From CATQHW01 sp965243545 (GTDB taxonomy: Bacteria; Spirochaetota; Spirochaetia; SZUA-6; Bin103), in contig OZ251573.1 in assembly GCA_965243545.1 (NCBI GenBank), positions 930,001 through 994,000 on the forward strand: a stretch of 64,000 bases of DNA, written 5' to 3'. Made by a program: the position numbers and the translations under genes. The notes under the pieces were generated by a model. That model made no database searches. It worked only from the letters and a program-made list of their open reading frames with translations, and was not told where the DNA came from. This document shows positions 36,315-44,954 of the stretch, one piece after another (position 1 is the stretch's first letter; each line of letters opens with the position of its first letter).

Positions 36315-37031
36315 ATGGAACGCTGCAAGCGGCTGCTGCTCACCGGCGGCGCCACCGGCATCGGGCGCGCCATCGCTGCCGCGTGCGCGCCGCCTGCGGC
36401 CGTGGTGGTCGCCGACGTCAACGCCGCCGACGCGGAGCGCACGGTCGCGCAGGCCGCCGCCGCCGGGGCCGACGCGCACTTCGTCCGGTGCGACGTCACC
36501 GACGAGTCGCAGGTGCGCGGTCTGGTGGCCGCGGCCGAGCGGCTGATGGGTGGTATCGACGGCTTGGTCACCGCCGCCGGCGTCCTGCAGGCGGCGGCCG
36601 TGCCGGTCGAGCGGATCGACCCCGCCGACTGGACGCGCACCCTGGAGGTGAACGTGTACGGCTCCTTCCATTGCGTCAAGCACGCGCTTCCGGCGTTGCG
36701 CCGGTCCGGCGCCGGGGTGGTGATCCTGGTCGGGTCTCCGGCCGGAATCGTCTCCGGCAGCTCGTCGGTGCCGTACGCCGCCAGCAAGGGCGGCGTCTAC
36801 GGGCTGTCGAAGGCGCTTGCGCCGCGCCTGGAGGCGGACGGCGTCCGCCTCAACCTGCTGATGCCGGGCAGCGTCGACACGCCGCTCAAGCGCCGCGCGG
36901 AGGAAGCGATGGACGCCAGCGGCAACCCGCGCAATCAGGCGCTGGCGGAGCCGGCCGGCGTGGCCAAGGTGGTGCGGTTCCTGCTTTCCGGCGAAGCGGA
37001 CTACGTGCGCGGGGCGGTGTACACCCGCTGA
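36315..37031 (+). CDS. Short-chain dehydrogenase/reductase
   Basis: 238 residues with Rossmann motif TGGATGIGRAI, GLVTAAGV, catalytic Ser near GSPAGIVSGSS and YxxxK in PYAASKGG. NAD-type preference is suggested by Asp after the second strand (VVADVNA). Substrate unknown; sugar alcohol or sugar acid oxidation fits the neighbourhood. Confidence 0.87.
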   Translation: MERCKRLLLTGGATGIGRAIAAACAPPAAVVVADVNAADAERTVAQAAAAGADAHFVRCDVTDESQVRGLVAAAERLMGGIDGLVTAAGVLQAAAVPVERIDPADWTRTLEVNVYGSFHCVKHALPALRRSGAGVVILVGSPAGIVSGSSSVPYAASKGGVYGLSKALAPRLEADGVRLNLLMPGSVDTPLKRRAEEAMDASGNPRNQALAEPAGVAKVVRFLLSGEADYVRGAVYTR

Positions 37032-37058
37032 CCGTTCGGCGCGCGTTCAGGCAGGCAC

Positions 37059-37130
37059 GCCTACAAATGTGCGGGATGCCTACAAATGTAGCGGATGCCT
37101 ACATGTAGGGGATGCCTACATGTACGGGAT
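37059..37130. repeat. Four tandem repeats GCCTACA..TGTA.GGAT at the end of the GPP34 gene
   Basis: Units of 19, 19, 17 and 17 bp starting at 37059, 37078, 37097 and 37114. The last two contain palindromic CTACATGTAG or CTACATGTAC. The final unit overlaps the last codons and stop of the minus-strand gene. Confidence 0.8.
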
Positions 37131-37787
37131 GATCGCGGTCGCCAGCGAGGTCTCGATCTCCCAGATCGCATTGGAGACCGCCTGACCGATCAGGTCGAGC
37201 TTGCGCACCTGCGCGATGCGTTCGGCAGCGCGCTCCAACTCTCGGGGAGACAACAGCTTCTCGAAGATGCGGCAGGCGTTGGCCAAGCAGATGATGACGA
37301 CGTCGCGCGGCGCGGGTATGTCGTCGCTGAACAGCACGCCCATGATCCGCTGCTTCACTTCGCGCTCGGCCTTGCCGCCGATCATCGGGTAGCGCCGCGA
37401 CCGGAACACCCACAGGAAGCGGTCCTCCTTGCGCTCCAGAATCCCCCGTTCGACCAGGCGGTCCAACGCGCATTCGCGGATGTCGTCGGCCAGATCGCCG
37501 ATCCGCTCTACCCAGTAGCGGGCGTCATGGCCGCCTCCGGCGTGTTCGATGGCGGCGAGCGTCGGGTCGAACATCGGATTCTGCAGCGGCGTGGCGTCCA
37601 GCAGGATGAGTTGCTGCGGGTCGGTGTCGATCCGGTCGAGCAGCGCCAGGTCCATCAACACGGACCCGGCAAGGGCGTACCGGGTGGTGGCGACGGGCAG
37701 GTGCTCGAACCGCCCGCTCTCGTCATCCAGGAGGAGCAGCATGATCTCCTCGGCGAAGGTCAGCGACCCGGCGTGTTCTTGCGTCAT
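37116..37787 (-). CDS. GPP34 (GOLPH3-like) family phosphoprotein
   Basis: 223 residues from ATG 37787. The typical start LTFAEEIMLLLLDDESGRF and the ALAGSVLMDLALLDRI segment define the family. Bacterial GPP34 proteins are common in actinomycetes and often sit near secondary-metabolism genes; in eukaryotes the relative binds PI4P. Function here unknown. A TTG ten codons upstream is an alternative start. The last four residues are encoded in a tandem repeat. Confidence 0.85.
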   Translation of the reverse strand: MTQEHAGSLTFAEEIMLLLLDDESGRFEHLPVATTRYALAGSVLMDLALLDRIDTDPQQLILLDATPLQNPMFDPTLAAIEHAGGGHDARYWVERIGDLADDIRECALDRLVERGILERKEDRFLWVFRSRRYPMIGGKAEREVKQRIMGVLFSDDIPAPRDVVIICLANACRIFEKLLSPRELERAAERIAQVRKLDLIGQAVSNAIWEIETSLATAIIPYM

Positions 37788-37904
37788 GTCCAAATCCGTC
37801 CGGAGGGTGAGCCGCAACGTAGCACAACGACCGCCGTCAAGCTACGCACCCCGGCCCCCGGCCCCGGCGCGATGGCCGGGCACCGTTGATGCTACCCTGC
37901 CGCC

Positions 37905-38762
37905 GTGCTGTTGGGAGCGGCGGACTATCACAAGGGCGACTTCCGAACCCTCACCGGCCGGACCGCGGCCGGCGCGGCGGCGCTGGGTCTGCGCGCGCTG
38001 AACGCCCGCACGGACGATCCGTTTTCGGTCACGCGGGCGGAGGCGGAGCGCTTCAAGGACCTGTTGCGGCGCCACGGACTGGCGGCCGGGCAGATGGTCG
38101 GCAACTACGGCGGCGGTCTGGTGAGCGCCGACGGCGCCGAGCGGGAGCGGACGGTGCGGTTCGTCCGGGAGACGTGCCGGGTGGCGCGGCTTCTGGGGGC
38201 GCCCACCACCTACCTGCGCCCCGGCAGCCTCAACCCGCGCGGCGCGTGGCTGCCGCATCCCCGGAACCGGTCGCCGGAGGTGTTCGACCGCCTGGTCGAC
38301 AGCGCCCGGCAGGTGTGCGCCGCGGCCGACGGAGAAGGGGTGATGGTGGCGGCGGAGGGCGGGGTGGTGTCGCCGCTCTACTCGCCGGCGCGGATCGAGG
38401 CGTTCATCACCGCCGTCGACTCGCCTGCGCTCGGCTTCAATCAGGACCCGGTCAACCTGATCGGCTCCCTGGAGCAGGCGTACGACACCGGCGCCCTGAT
38501 CGCCGACAGCTTCGACCGCCTGGGGCGGTGGACGGTGAGCGCGCACGTCAAGGACTTCACCGTGGTAGAGGCGCTGCTGCCACATTTCGAGGAGGCGGAG
38601 ATCGGCGCCGGCATGCTGGACCAGGCGGCCTACCTGACCCGGTTGCAGGCGGTCCGCCCTGGCGTCCACGCGTACATTGAGCACTTGGCCACCGAGCGCT
38701 TCGCCGCGGCGGTCGCGGCCGTGACCGCGATCTCGCGGGCGGCCGGCGTCGAGTGGGACTGA
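37905..38762 (+). CDS. Sugar phosphate isomerase/epimerase (xylose isomerase-like TIM barrel)
   Basis: 285 residues, GTG start. AP_endonuc_2-type barrel signatures include VVAAEGGVV (metal Glu), LGFNQDPVNLIG (Asp), VSAHVKDFTVV (His) and a C-terminal IEHL (Glu). Substrate not determinable; it fits the sugar-catabolic setting. Confidence 0.78.
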   Translation: MLLGAADYHKGDFRTLTGRTAAGAAALGLRALNARTDDPFSVTRAEAERFKDLLRRHGLAAGQMVGNYGGGLVSADGAERERTVRFVRETCRVARLLGAPTTYLRPGSLNPRGAWLPHPRNRSPEVFDRLVDSARQVCAAADGEGVMVAAEGGVVSPLYSPARIEAFITAVDSPALGFNQDPVNLIGSLEQAYDTGALIADSFDRLGRWTVSAHVKDFTVVEALLPHFEEAEIGAGMLDQAAYLTRLQAVRPGVHAYIEHLATERFAAAVAAVTAISRAAGVEWD

Positions 38763-38787
38763 TCGGGGCGCAGGCCGGGTCAGCGCG

Positions 38788-39132
38788 TCAGATCAGCTTG
38801 TCCAGGGCGACGATGATGGCGACCGCGGCGCCGATGCCCGCTCCGAAGCGCACGGTCATCTGATGGCGCAGCTTGTGCATCTCGCCGAGCAGTGAAGCCT
38901 TGTTCTTCTCCAGGTCGCCCCGGAGTCCGGCATCCATCTTCTCCATGTCAGCGCGCAGCCCGGCTTCCATTCTCTCCATGTCGCCGCGCAGCTCGGCGAC
39001 GTCGTCCTTGGTGGCGACGTTCTCCAAGATGGTGTTGGCGAACGCGACGAGCCCGGTGGCCTGCTTCTTGCTGAAGCCCGCTTCCTGCCGCAGTTGCGTG
39101 GCAGCCTTGAGCGTGTCGAAGGTAACCGCCAT
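38788..39132 (-). CDS. DUF1640-like coiled-coil membrane protein, copy 1
   Basis: 114 residues. Begins MAVTFDTLKAATQLRQEAGF, then an amphipathic coiled coil (ATKDDVAELRGDMERMEAGL and further heptads) and a C-terminal membrane helix (GAGIGAAVAIIVALDKLI). This is the architecture of bacterial DUF1640/CCDC90-like proteins. The start is set by GGAGG eight bases upstream. The coiled coil is longer than in the two other copies (41189 and 41479) because of extra 11-residue repeats. Confidence 0.75.
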   Translation of the reverse strand: MAVTFDTLKAATQLRQEAGFSKKQATGLVAFANTILENVATKDDVAELRGDMERMEAGLRADMEKMDAGLRGDLEKNKASLLGEMHKLRHQMTVRFGAGIGAAVAIIVALDKLI

Positions 39133-39375
39133 GTTCAGGTCCTCCATGTTATCGGGTCGCGCCGGCCGCGGCAAGTCGTCCGCCGCCTGCGTTCACCCGA
39201 AGTAACGGGTAGATCGTCGGCGGCGCTTCAACGACCGCGGCCGGCGCGGTGAAGCTGACGGCCACGAGGTCGGGAGCCGGTGTCGATCCGGGAGTCGCCG
39301 GCTGACGCCGTCGCGGGCGGCCGTTGCCGGACGCGCGCCCGAACCGGTAGAGTCGGCGGGCACCGGACCGCGCAG

Positions 39376-41163
39376 ATGAACACGCTCCCCGCCTACCCGC
39401 GCATTCCCTACGGGGAGGCCGACTTCATGCGCATCCAGCGCAACGGCTGGCTGTACGTCGACAAGACCCGCTTCCTGCGCCGGCTGGAGCAGGAGCGCTA
39501 CGCCTTCCTGATCCGCCCGCGGCGTTTCGGCAAGTCGCTGTGGGTCACCCTGCTGGAGTGCTACTACGACCGGTTCTGGGCCGACCGGTTCGACGCCACC
39601 TTCGCCCGCACCGACATAGGCCGCGACCCGACCGAGGAGCGCAGCCGCTACGTCACCCTGCGCTTCAACTTCTCGATGGTCAAAGACAAGCTCGAAACCC
39701 TGGAGCGTTCGTTCGAAGGCTACTGCCACATCGAGTTGGAGGCGACGCTGGAGCGTCACCCGGACCTGTTTCCCGAGGCGGCGATGGCGCGCCTTCTGGC
39801 ACCGCCCACCATCGACGAGAAGCTCGCCGCGCTGTTCCGGTACGCCAGCGACCACGGCATCCCGCTGTACGTGCTGATCGACGAATACGACAACTTCGCC
39901 AACACCGTGCTGGCCTACCACGGGGCGGAGGCGTATCACTCCTTCACCCACGGCGGCGGCTTCTACCGCAGCTTCTTCGCCACCCTCAAGGGCGGCGCCG
40001 ACCGCCCCGGCGGCGGCCTGGAGCGCCTGTTCATCACCGGCGTCTCCCCGGTCACCATGGACGACGTCACCAGCGGCTTCAACATCGGCAAGAACATCAG
40101 CCTGCGCGCCGACTTCAACGAGATGGTCGGCTTCACCGAGACGGAGGTGCGGCGCCTGGTCGAGATGTACCACGACATCGGCGTGCTCGACCAGGACCCC
40201 GCTACCGCCCTGGGCATCATGGGCGAGTGGTACAACGGCTACCGCTTCGCCAAAGCGGCCGACGCCGATCTCTACAACTCGGACATGGTGCTCTACTACC
40301 TGGACAACTCCATCCCCAACCGGTCCGTGCCGGAATACCTGATCGACAGCAACGTGCGCATCGACTACGGCAAGCTGCGCCACCTGCTGACGGTGGGCCG
40401 CCGGATCGAGGAGCGCCGCTTGAACGGCAACTTCGATCTGCTGCGCGGCGTGATCGGCGAAGAGCAGGCCGCCGCGCGCATCCAGCCGAGCTTCCCGCTC
40501 GAGCGGCTGGCCGAGCCGGAGAACTTCCTTTCCCTGCTCCATTTCTTCGGACTGCTCAGCATCCGTAGCCGGCTGCCGGGGGCGGCCCGGCTGGCGATTC
40601 CGAACCAGACCGTGAAGCGGCTGATGTACGCCTTTCTGCGCGACGGCTACCGCGACGTGCGGGTGTTCTCGGTCAACCTGTACCGCTTCGAACAGTTGCT
40701 GATGCGGATGGCCACCGACGGTGAGTGGCGGCCGGTGTTCGACCATCTGAGTCAGGCGATCGCGCAGCAGACCGGCATCCGCGACTACATGGCCGGGGAG
40801 AAGGTGATCCAGGGGTTTCTGGCTGCGTATCTGAGTGTGACCGACTACTACGTGTTCCGGTCGGAGGCGGAGTTGGGCAAGGGACACGCCGACATCGCGC
40901 TGGAGCCGGTGGTGGCGGCCTTTCCGCAGGTGCGCCACGGCTACCTGATCGAACTCAAGTACCGCAAGCGCTCGGAAGCGATGGACCCGTCGGCGGTCGC
41001 CGCCGTGGCCGGAGAGGCGCGCGCGCAGCTGACCCGCTATCTGGCCGACGAGCGGCTGGCGCGGCAGTTTCCGGACGTGCGCTTCATCGGCCTGATCGTG
41101 ATCTTCCACGGCTGGGAGATGGTCTTCTGCGAAGCGGCGCCGGGCGATCCCGCGCGTGGGTGA
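39376..41163 (+). CDS. AAA-ATPase-like protein with DUF1703/PD-(D/E)XK C-terminal domain
   Basis: 595 residues. The N-terminal AAA-ATPase-like domain starts with IPYGEADFMRIQRNGWLYVD and has the relaxed P-loop RPRRFGKSL and Walker B VLIDEYDNF. The C-terminal nuclease-like domain has GKGHADIALEP and YLIELKYRK (D...ExK). These genes are often highly multiplied in Bacteroidota and Spirochaetota genomes; function unknown. It is flanked on both sides by direct repeats carrying DUF1640-like genes. Confidence 0.88.
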   Translation: MNTLPAYPRIPYGEADFMRIQRNGWLYVDKTRFLRRLEQERYAFLIRPRRFGKSLWVTLLECYYDRFWADRFDATFARTDIGRDPTEERSRYVTLRFNFSMVKDKLETLERSFEGYCHIELEATLERHPDLFPEAAMARLLAPPTIDEKLAALFRYASDHGIPLYVLIDEYDNFANTVLAYHGAEAYHSFTHGGGFYRSFFATLKGGADRPGGGLERLFITGVSPVTMDDVTSGFNIGKNISLRADFNEMVGFTETEVRRLVEMYHDIGVLDQDPATALGIMGEWYNGYRFAKAADADLYNSDMVLYYLDNSIPNRSVPEYLIDSNVRIDYGKLRHLLTVGRRIEERRLNGNFDLLRGVIGEEQAAARIQPSFPLERLAEPENFLSLLHFFGLLSIRSRLPGAARLAIPNQTVKRLMYAFLRDGYRDVRVFSVNLYRFEQLLMRMATDGEWRPVFDHLSQAIAQQTGIRDYMAGEKVIQGFLAAYLSVTDYYVFRSEAELGKGHADIALEPVVAAFPQVRHGYLIELKYRKRSEAMDPSAVAAVAGEARAQLTRYLADERLARQFPDVRFIGLIVIFHGWEMVFCEAAPGDPARG

Positions 41164-41188
41164 CGTTTGCCGGACGCGCTCGTTCCCG

Positions 41189-41467
41189 TCAGATCAGCTT
41201 GTCGAGGGCGACGATGATGGCGACCGCGGCGCCGATGCCTGCTCCGAAGCGCACGGTCATCTGATGCCGCAGCTTGTGCATCTCGCCCCGCAGCCCGGTT
41301 TCCATCTTCTCGACGTCGCCGCGCAGCTCGGCGACGTCCGCCTTGGTGGCGACGTTCTCCAAGATGGTGTTGGCGAATGCGACGAGCCCGGTGGCCTGCT
41401 TCTTGCTGAAGCCGGCTTCCTGGCGCAGTTGCGTAGCAGCCTTGAGCGTGTCGAAGGTAACCGCCAT
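41189..41467 (-). CDS. DUF1640-like coiled-coil membrane protein, copy 2 (short)
   Basis: 92 residues, with start and end nearly identical to copies 1 and 3 but a shortened coiled coil. Its ATG is 11 bases after the stop of copy 3 on the same strand. Differences are confined to the number of heptad-type repeats, as expected from slippage. Confidence 0.72.
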   Translation of the reverse strand: MAVTFDTLKAATQLRQEAGFSKKQATGLVAFANTILENVATKADVAELRGDVEKMETGLRGEMHKLRHQMTVRFGAGIGAAVAIIVALDKLI

Positions 41468-41478
41468 GTCGTTCTCCG

Positions 41479-41790
41479 TCAGATCAGCTTGTCGAGGGCG
41501 ACGATGATAGCGACCGCGGCGCCGATGCCCGCTCCGAAGCGCACGGTCATCTGATGCCGCAGCTTGTGCATCTCGCCGAGCAGTGACGCCTTGTTCTTCT
41601 CCATGTCGCTCCGCAGCCCGGCTTCCATCTTCTCCACGTCACCGCGTAGCTCGGCGACGTCGGCCTTGGTGGCGACGTTCTCCAAGATGGTGTTGGCGAA
41701 TGCGACGAGCCCGGTGGCCTGCTTCTTGCTGAAGCCGGCTTCCTGGCGCAGTTGCGTAGCAGCCTTGAGCGTGTCGAAGGTAACCGCCAT
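41479..41790 (-). CDS. DUF1640-like coiled-coil membrane protein, copy 3
   Basis: 103 residues, same architecture: MAVTFDTLK start, coiled coil, membrane helix GAGIGAAVAIIVALDKLI. Its upstream region (about 41791-41900) is a direct repeat of that of copy 1 (39133-39240), showing that gene and promoter were duplicated together. Confidence 0.72.
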   Translation of the reverse strand: MAVTFDTLKAATQLRQEAGFSKKQATGLVAFANTILENVATKADVAELRGDVEKMEAGLRSDMEKNKASLLGEMHKLRHQMTVRFGAGIGAAVAIIVALDKLI

Positions 41791-41919
41791 GTTCAGAACC
41801 TCCATGTTATCAGGTCGCGCCGGCCGCGGCAAGTCGTCCGCCGACCGCCCGCGTTCACCTGAAGTAACGGGCAGATCGTCGGCGGCGCTTCAACGACCGC
41901 CGCAGGCTGCCCGTTTGTC

Positions 41920-42150
41920 TCATCCAAAGTACGGGCCGGCGGTAGCGCAGAGCGCCCGGTCGCTCCGGTCCGCATGGCGGTTGCGGTGATGGGCGGCGCA
42001 CAACAGCCGGAGATTGCCGGGTTCGGCGCTGCCGCCGAGCGCGAAACGGGAGGATGTGATCCAACTGCGACTGATCCGCCTTGAGAGTGCGGCGGCCTTC
42101 AACTTCAAGGAAGAGTTGGTGAATGCGATCAGTAGCATGCTGTCGCCGAC
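41920..42150 (-). pseudogene. HNH endonuclease remnant, frameshifted
   Basis: In one frame the minus strand reads LKADQSQLDHILPF; in the next it continues ALGGSAEPGNLRLLCAAHHR and ends after PYFG. Together these form the D-H...N...H core of an HNH nuclease. One extra base near 42045 breaks the frame, and the N-terminal Cys pairs are missing, so it is a relic. Confidence 0.65.
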
Positions 42151-42730
42151 CATGCCGCGGCTCGCGTGCTTTCTGAAGCGCCACCGGGATGGCGGGTCTA
42201 CGACCACGGTGCGGAACGCTGGCGATAGTGCGGGGTCCTGTGGTCTTGAACTTGCGAGTCCGGTAACGAGAGAACATGTTCGGCGGGTCATTGCAGAGGC
42301 CGGGAGCCGACTTCAACAGGAATCCGGTCGCGTGGAATTTGCCCACTGGGAGTCGTCGATCGCCGCCGCGGGAGATGAACTGCCGAAGGCCGTTCGTTCC
42401 TTTCTGGCGCCATTCGGATTCGAGGAACCGGAGAGTGCTGACGATGCATTTCGAATGCTGGAAACGTGTTCGGAAGTATTCGGACTGGACTTTCCGTTTG
42501 AGATGCGTTTGGTCGAGGGTTTGGGATCGTTTGTCGTCGGTCGTGATTCGGAGTCGAAGCTCATGCGTACTGCGGTCTCCGTAAACGAAGGGGAGATCGG
42601 CTTGGAGCGTGTCTGCGAAGAACTGGTGCGGTCCGTATGGGTGAGCGCGGTACGTGAGAGCGGGCTGCTTCGCAGAGAGGCGGTCGACGCTGTGCTGGAG
42701 TGGATTGCAGGCGATGCTCGAACGGGATGA
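42137..42730 (+). CDS. Hypothetical protein, unrecognised
   Basis: About 197 residues if started at ATG 42137; a GTG at 42209 is an alternative, and the first ~40 codons look non-coding-like. The part from VTREHVRRVIAEAGSRL onward has normal composition with acidic helices, ending VDAVLEWIAGDARTG. GC content is visibly lower than in neighbours, consistent with transfer. No domain is recognised. Confidence 0.5.
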   Translation: MLSPTMPRLACFLKRHRDGGSTTTVRNAGDSAGSCGLELASPVTREHVRRVIAEAGSRLQQESGRVEFAHWESSIAAAGDELPKAVRSFLAPFGFEEPESADDAFRMLETCSEVFGLDFPFEMRLVEGLGSFVVGRDSESKLMRTAVSVNEGEIGLERVCEELVRSVWVSAVRESGLLRREAVDAVLEWIAGDARTG

Positions 42731-42771
42731 TGATTACCGGACGTGACGGCGGGCGGTGCGCCCGGTCCTGA

Positions 42772-43746
42772 TCAGGCCGGCTCGACCCAGGCGCCCTGGC
42801 GGTCGCGGCTGCGGAGGCCGGCGATCAGGATGCTGATGACGTTGCGGGTGACGGAGAACGGCAGGCGGGGCGCGCCGTCGGCGACCGAGCGGACGAACTG
42901 CTGCAGCAGTCCGCGGTGGGCGGCGAACAGGCCGTCCAGCACCGCCGAACGGCAGCCGCCTTCGCCGTACAGGTGGAGCTGCGTCCGGGGGGCGGCGTTG
43001 CGGAGCTGGTGGATGGTGGCGATGGCGCCGCCGTCGAACTCGATCTCCACTACCTCGCCGTAGGCGAACGCGCCGTGCCGCACGCGCAACGCGCGCGGGT
43101 CGCCGAGCACCGTGCAGATCGCCTCCAGCGCGTGCACGCCTCCGCTCACCCACTCCTTGCCGCCGACTGCGGCGGCCAGACGGACCGGGCCGAGCGCCGC
43201 CGCCTCCTCCTTGAGGACGCGCACCTCCGTCGCGTACCGCCGGGACGAGCTCGACGTGATCGAGCGGCCGGTGCGGTCCTGCTCGACGAAAAACGCCAAG
43301 TCGGCCTCCGTGGCCGCCAGCGGCGCGTCGATCAGCACCGGCATTCCCGCGTCCAGAAACGGCTGCGCCAGCGCCGCGTGACTCTCCGGGTCGTCGCGGG
43401 CGATCAACACCGCGTCGACCACGCCGACCATCGAGCGCGGCTCGGCGGCGATCTGCGCGACGTGGCCGGCGGCGACGATCCGCTCGGAGATCACCCGTTC
43501 CTGCGTCCAGACATGGGTCACCTGCGCGCCGTCGATGCCGAGGCAATCCCCGTTGGCGGCCAGACAGGCCGCGATCCGCCGGTTCGCGTAGAGCGGCATC
43601 AGGTCCGCGTCACAGGAGCCGTTGATGATCGCCGACCACGAGTAGGGATGGGCGTTCTCCGGGCTCATGTACCCGATCAGTCCGAGGCGGATCGTCGAGG
43701 AGGGCGCGCTGGCGCTCGGCGTGAATGAAGGCGGCGCGGTCTTCAT
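42772..43746 (-). CDS. Gfo/Idh/MocA family oxidoreductase
   Basis: 324 residues with the Rossmann strand IRLGLIGYMS, the DAVLIARDDPESH region, the substitute for the EKP motif in VLIDAPLAAT and the GGVHALEAICTVLG helix. The usual Lys of EKP is replaced, so the catalytic mechanism is uncertain. The ATG overlaps the stop of the FAD oxidoreductase gene (ATGA); the two are coupled. Confidence 0.75.
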   Translation of the reverse strand: MKTAPPSFTPSASAPSSTIRLGLIGYMSPENAHPYSWSAIINGSCDADLMPLYANRRIAACLAANGDCLGIDGAQVTHVWTQERVISERIVAAGHVAQIAAEPRSMVGVVDAVLIARDDPESHAALAQPFLDAGMPVLIDAPLAATEADLAFFVEQDRTGRSITSSSSRRYATEVRVLKEEAAALGPVRLAAAVGGKEWVSGGVHALEAICTVLGDPRALRVRHGAFAYGEVVEIEFDGGAIATIHQLRNAAPRTQLHLYGEGGCRSAVLDGLFAAHRGLLQQFVRSVADGAPRLPFSVTRNVISILIAGLRSRDRQGAWVEPA

Positions 43747-44921
43747 GCGCGGTTGCCCGATCCCCAGGCGGAGGTGATCGGCGCGCCTTCCGCGAAGCGC
43801 GTGGGCCGGAGCGCGCGCAGGTCGATGCGCGGCGTCGCGCCGGTGATGACGGCGGCCAGCGACTCGCCGATCGGGGCGCCGAGCTTGAAGCCGTGGCCGC
43901 TGCCGCCGAAGCACGCGTAGTACCCGGCGAGCTCCGGCTCCGCGCCGACGACCGGATGCCAGTCGTCGGTGATGGTGTAGATCGACGCCCAGCCTTTGAC
44001 CCGCCGCGCGCCGCGCAACCCCGGCAGCCGCCGCGTCAGTCCGTTTTCGATCCGCGCGCGCGTGGCGGCGTCGAGCGCCGGGTCGTAGCCGTCGATGTCG
44101 AGCGGCTCAAGCTCCTTGGGGTAGTCGAGTCCAGCCAGCACCCCGCTTTCGCCGTGCGGGCGGAAATAGACGTGGCAGATCGGGTCGGCCACGATCGGCA
44201 GCGCGCCGTAGCCGGCCGGCGCTTCCACGACCAGGTCGGATTCGCGGCTCCAGCGGATCGAGTAGTTGAGGCCGGCCGCCGCGCCGAGCCGTCCGCCCCA
44301 CGGTCCGGCGGCGTTGACCACCAGCGGCGTATCGATGCGCCCGCAGTCGGTCTCCACGCCGGTGACCCGCCCCGCCGCGGTGGTTATGCCGGTGACGCCC
44401 ACTCCCTCATGCAGCCGGAGTCCGTGCCGCGCCGCCGCACCGACCAGCGTGCGGGTGGTGAGGACCGGATCGGCGTAGCCGGCTCTGGGTTGATGGCAGG
44501 CCATGGCGACTCCGTGCGTCGAGAGCTGCGGCGCGATCTCCCGCACTTCGTCGACGCCGATTTCGCGCGTGCCGGTGCCGTGCCGGTTCTCATTCTCCAG
44601 CACCTGCCGGCCGATCGCCGCGTGCTCAGACCCGTACAGGATGAGCTGACCGGTGCGCCGGAAGCCGGTCGGGCCGCCCAACTCCTCCCGGTCGTGCTCG
44701 AACATGTCCATGGCGCGCAACGCCAACTGCACGGTGACGGTGTTGGAGTACGAGCAACGCACGTTGGCCGCCGAGTGGCCGGTGCTCACCGCGGCCAGCG
44801 TCCGCCGCTCCAGCAGCGCCACCGAACCGGCGCCGGCCTTGGCCAGGAAGTGGCCGCAGCTGGCGCCCATGATGCCGCCGCCGATGACCACGGCGTCCGC
44901 CGTCCGCTGCACCTGCGCCAT
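43743..44921 (-). CDS. FAD-dependent oxidoreductase (DAO/sarcosine oxidase-like)
   Basis: 392 residues with the dinucleotide motif VVIGGGIMGASCGHFLA, VVNAAGPWGG and the C-terminal FGGSGHGFKLGAPIG. Members oxidise amino acids or N-methyl amines. Operon with the Gfo/Idh gene. Substrate unknown. Confidence 0.85.
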   Translation of the reverse strand: MAQVQRTADAVVIGGGIMGASCGHFLAKAGAGSVALLERRTLAAVSTGHSAANVRCSYSNTVTVQLALRAMDMFEHDREELGGPTGFRRTGQLILYGSEHAAIGRQVLENENRHGTGTREIGVDEVREIAPQLSTHGVAMACHQPRAGYADPVLTTRTLVGAAARHGLRLHEGVGVTGITTAAGRVTGVETDCGRIDTPLVVNAAGPWGGRLGAAAGLNYSIRWSRESDLVVEAPAGYGALPIVADPICHVYFRPHGESGVLAGLDYPKELEPLDIDGYDPALDAATRARIENGLTRRLPGLRGARRVKGWASIYTITDDWHPVVGAEPELAGYYACFGGSGHGFKLGAPIGESLAAVITGATPRIDLRALRPTRFAEGAPITSAWGSGNRA

Positions 44922-44954
44922 CGCCTGTCACCTTGCGGCGGAACGGCGGCGGAA

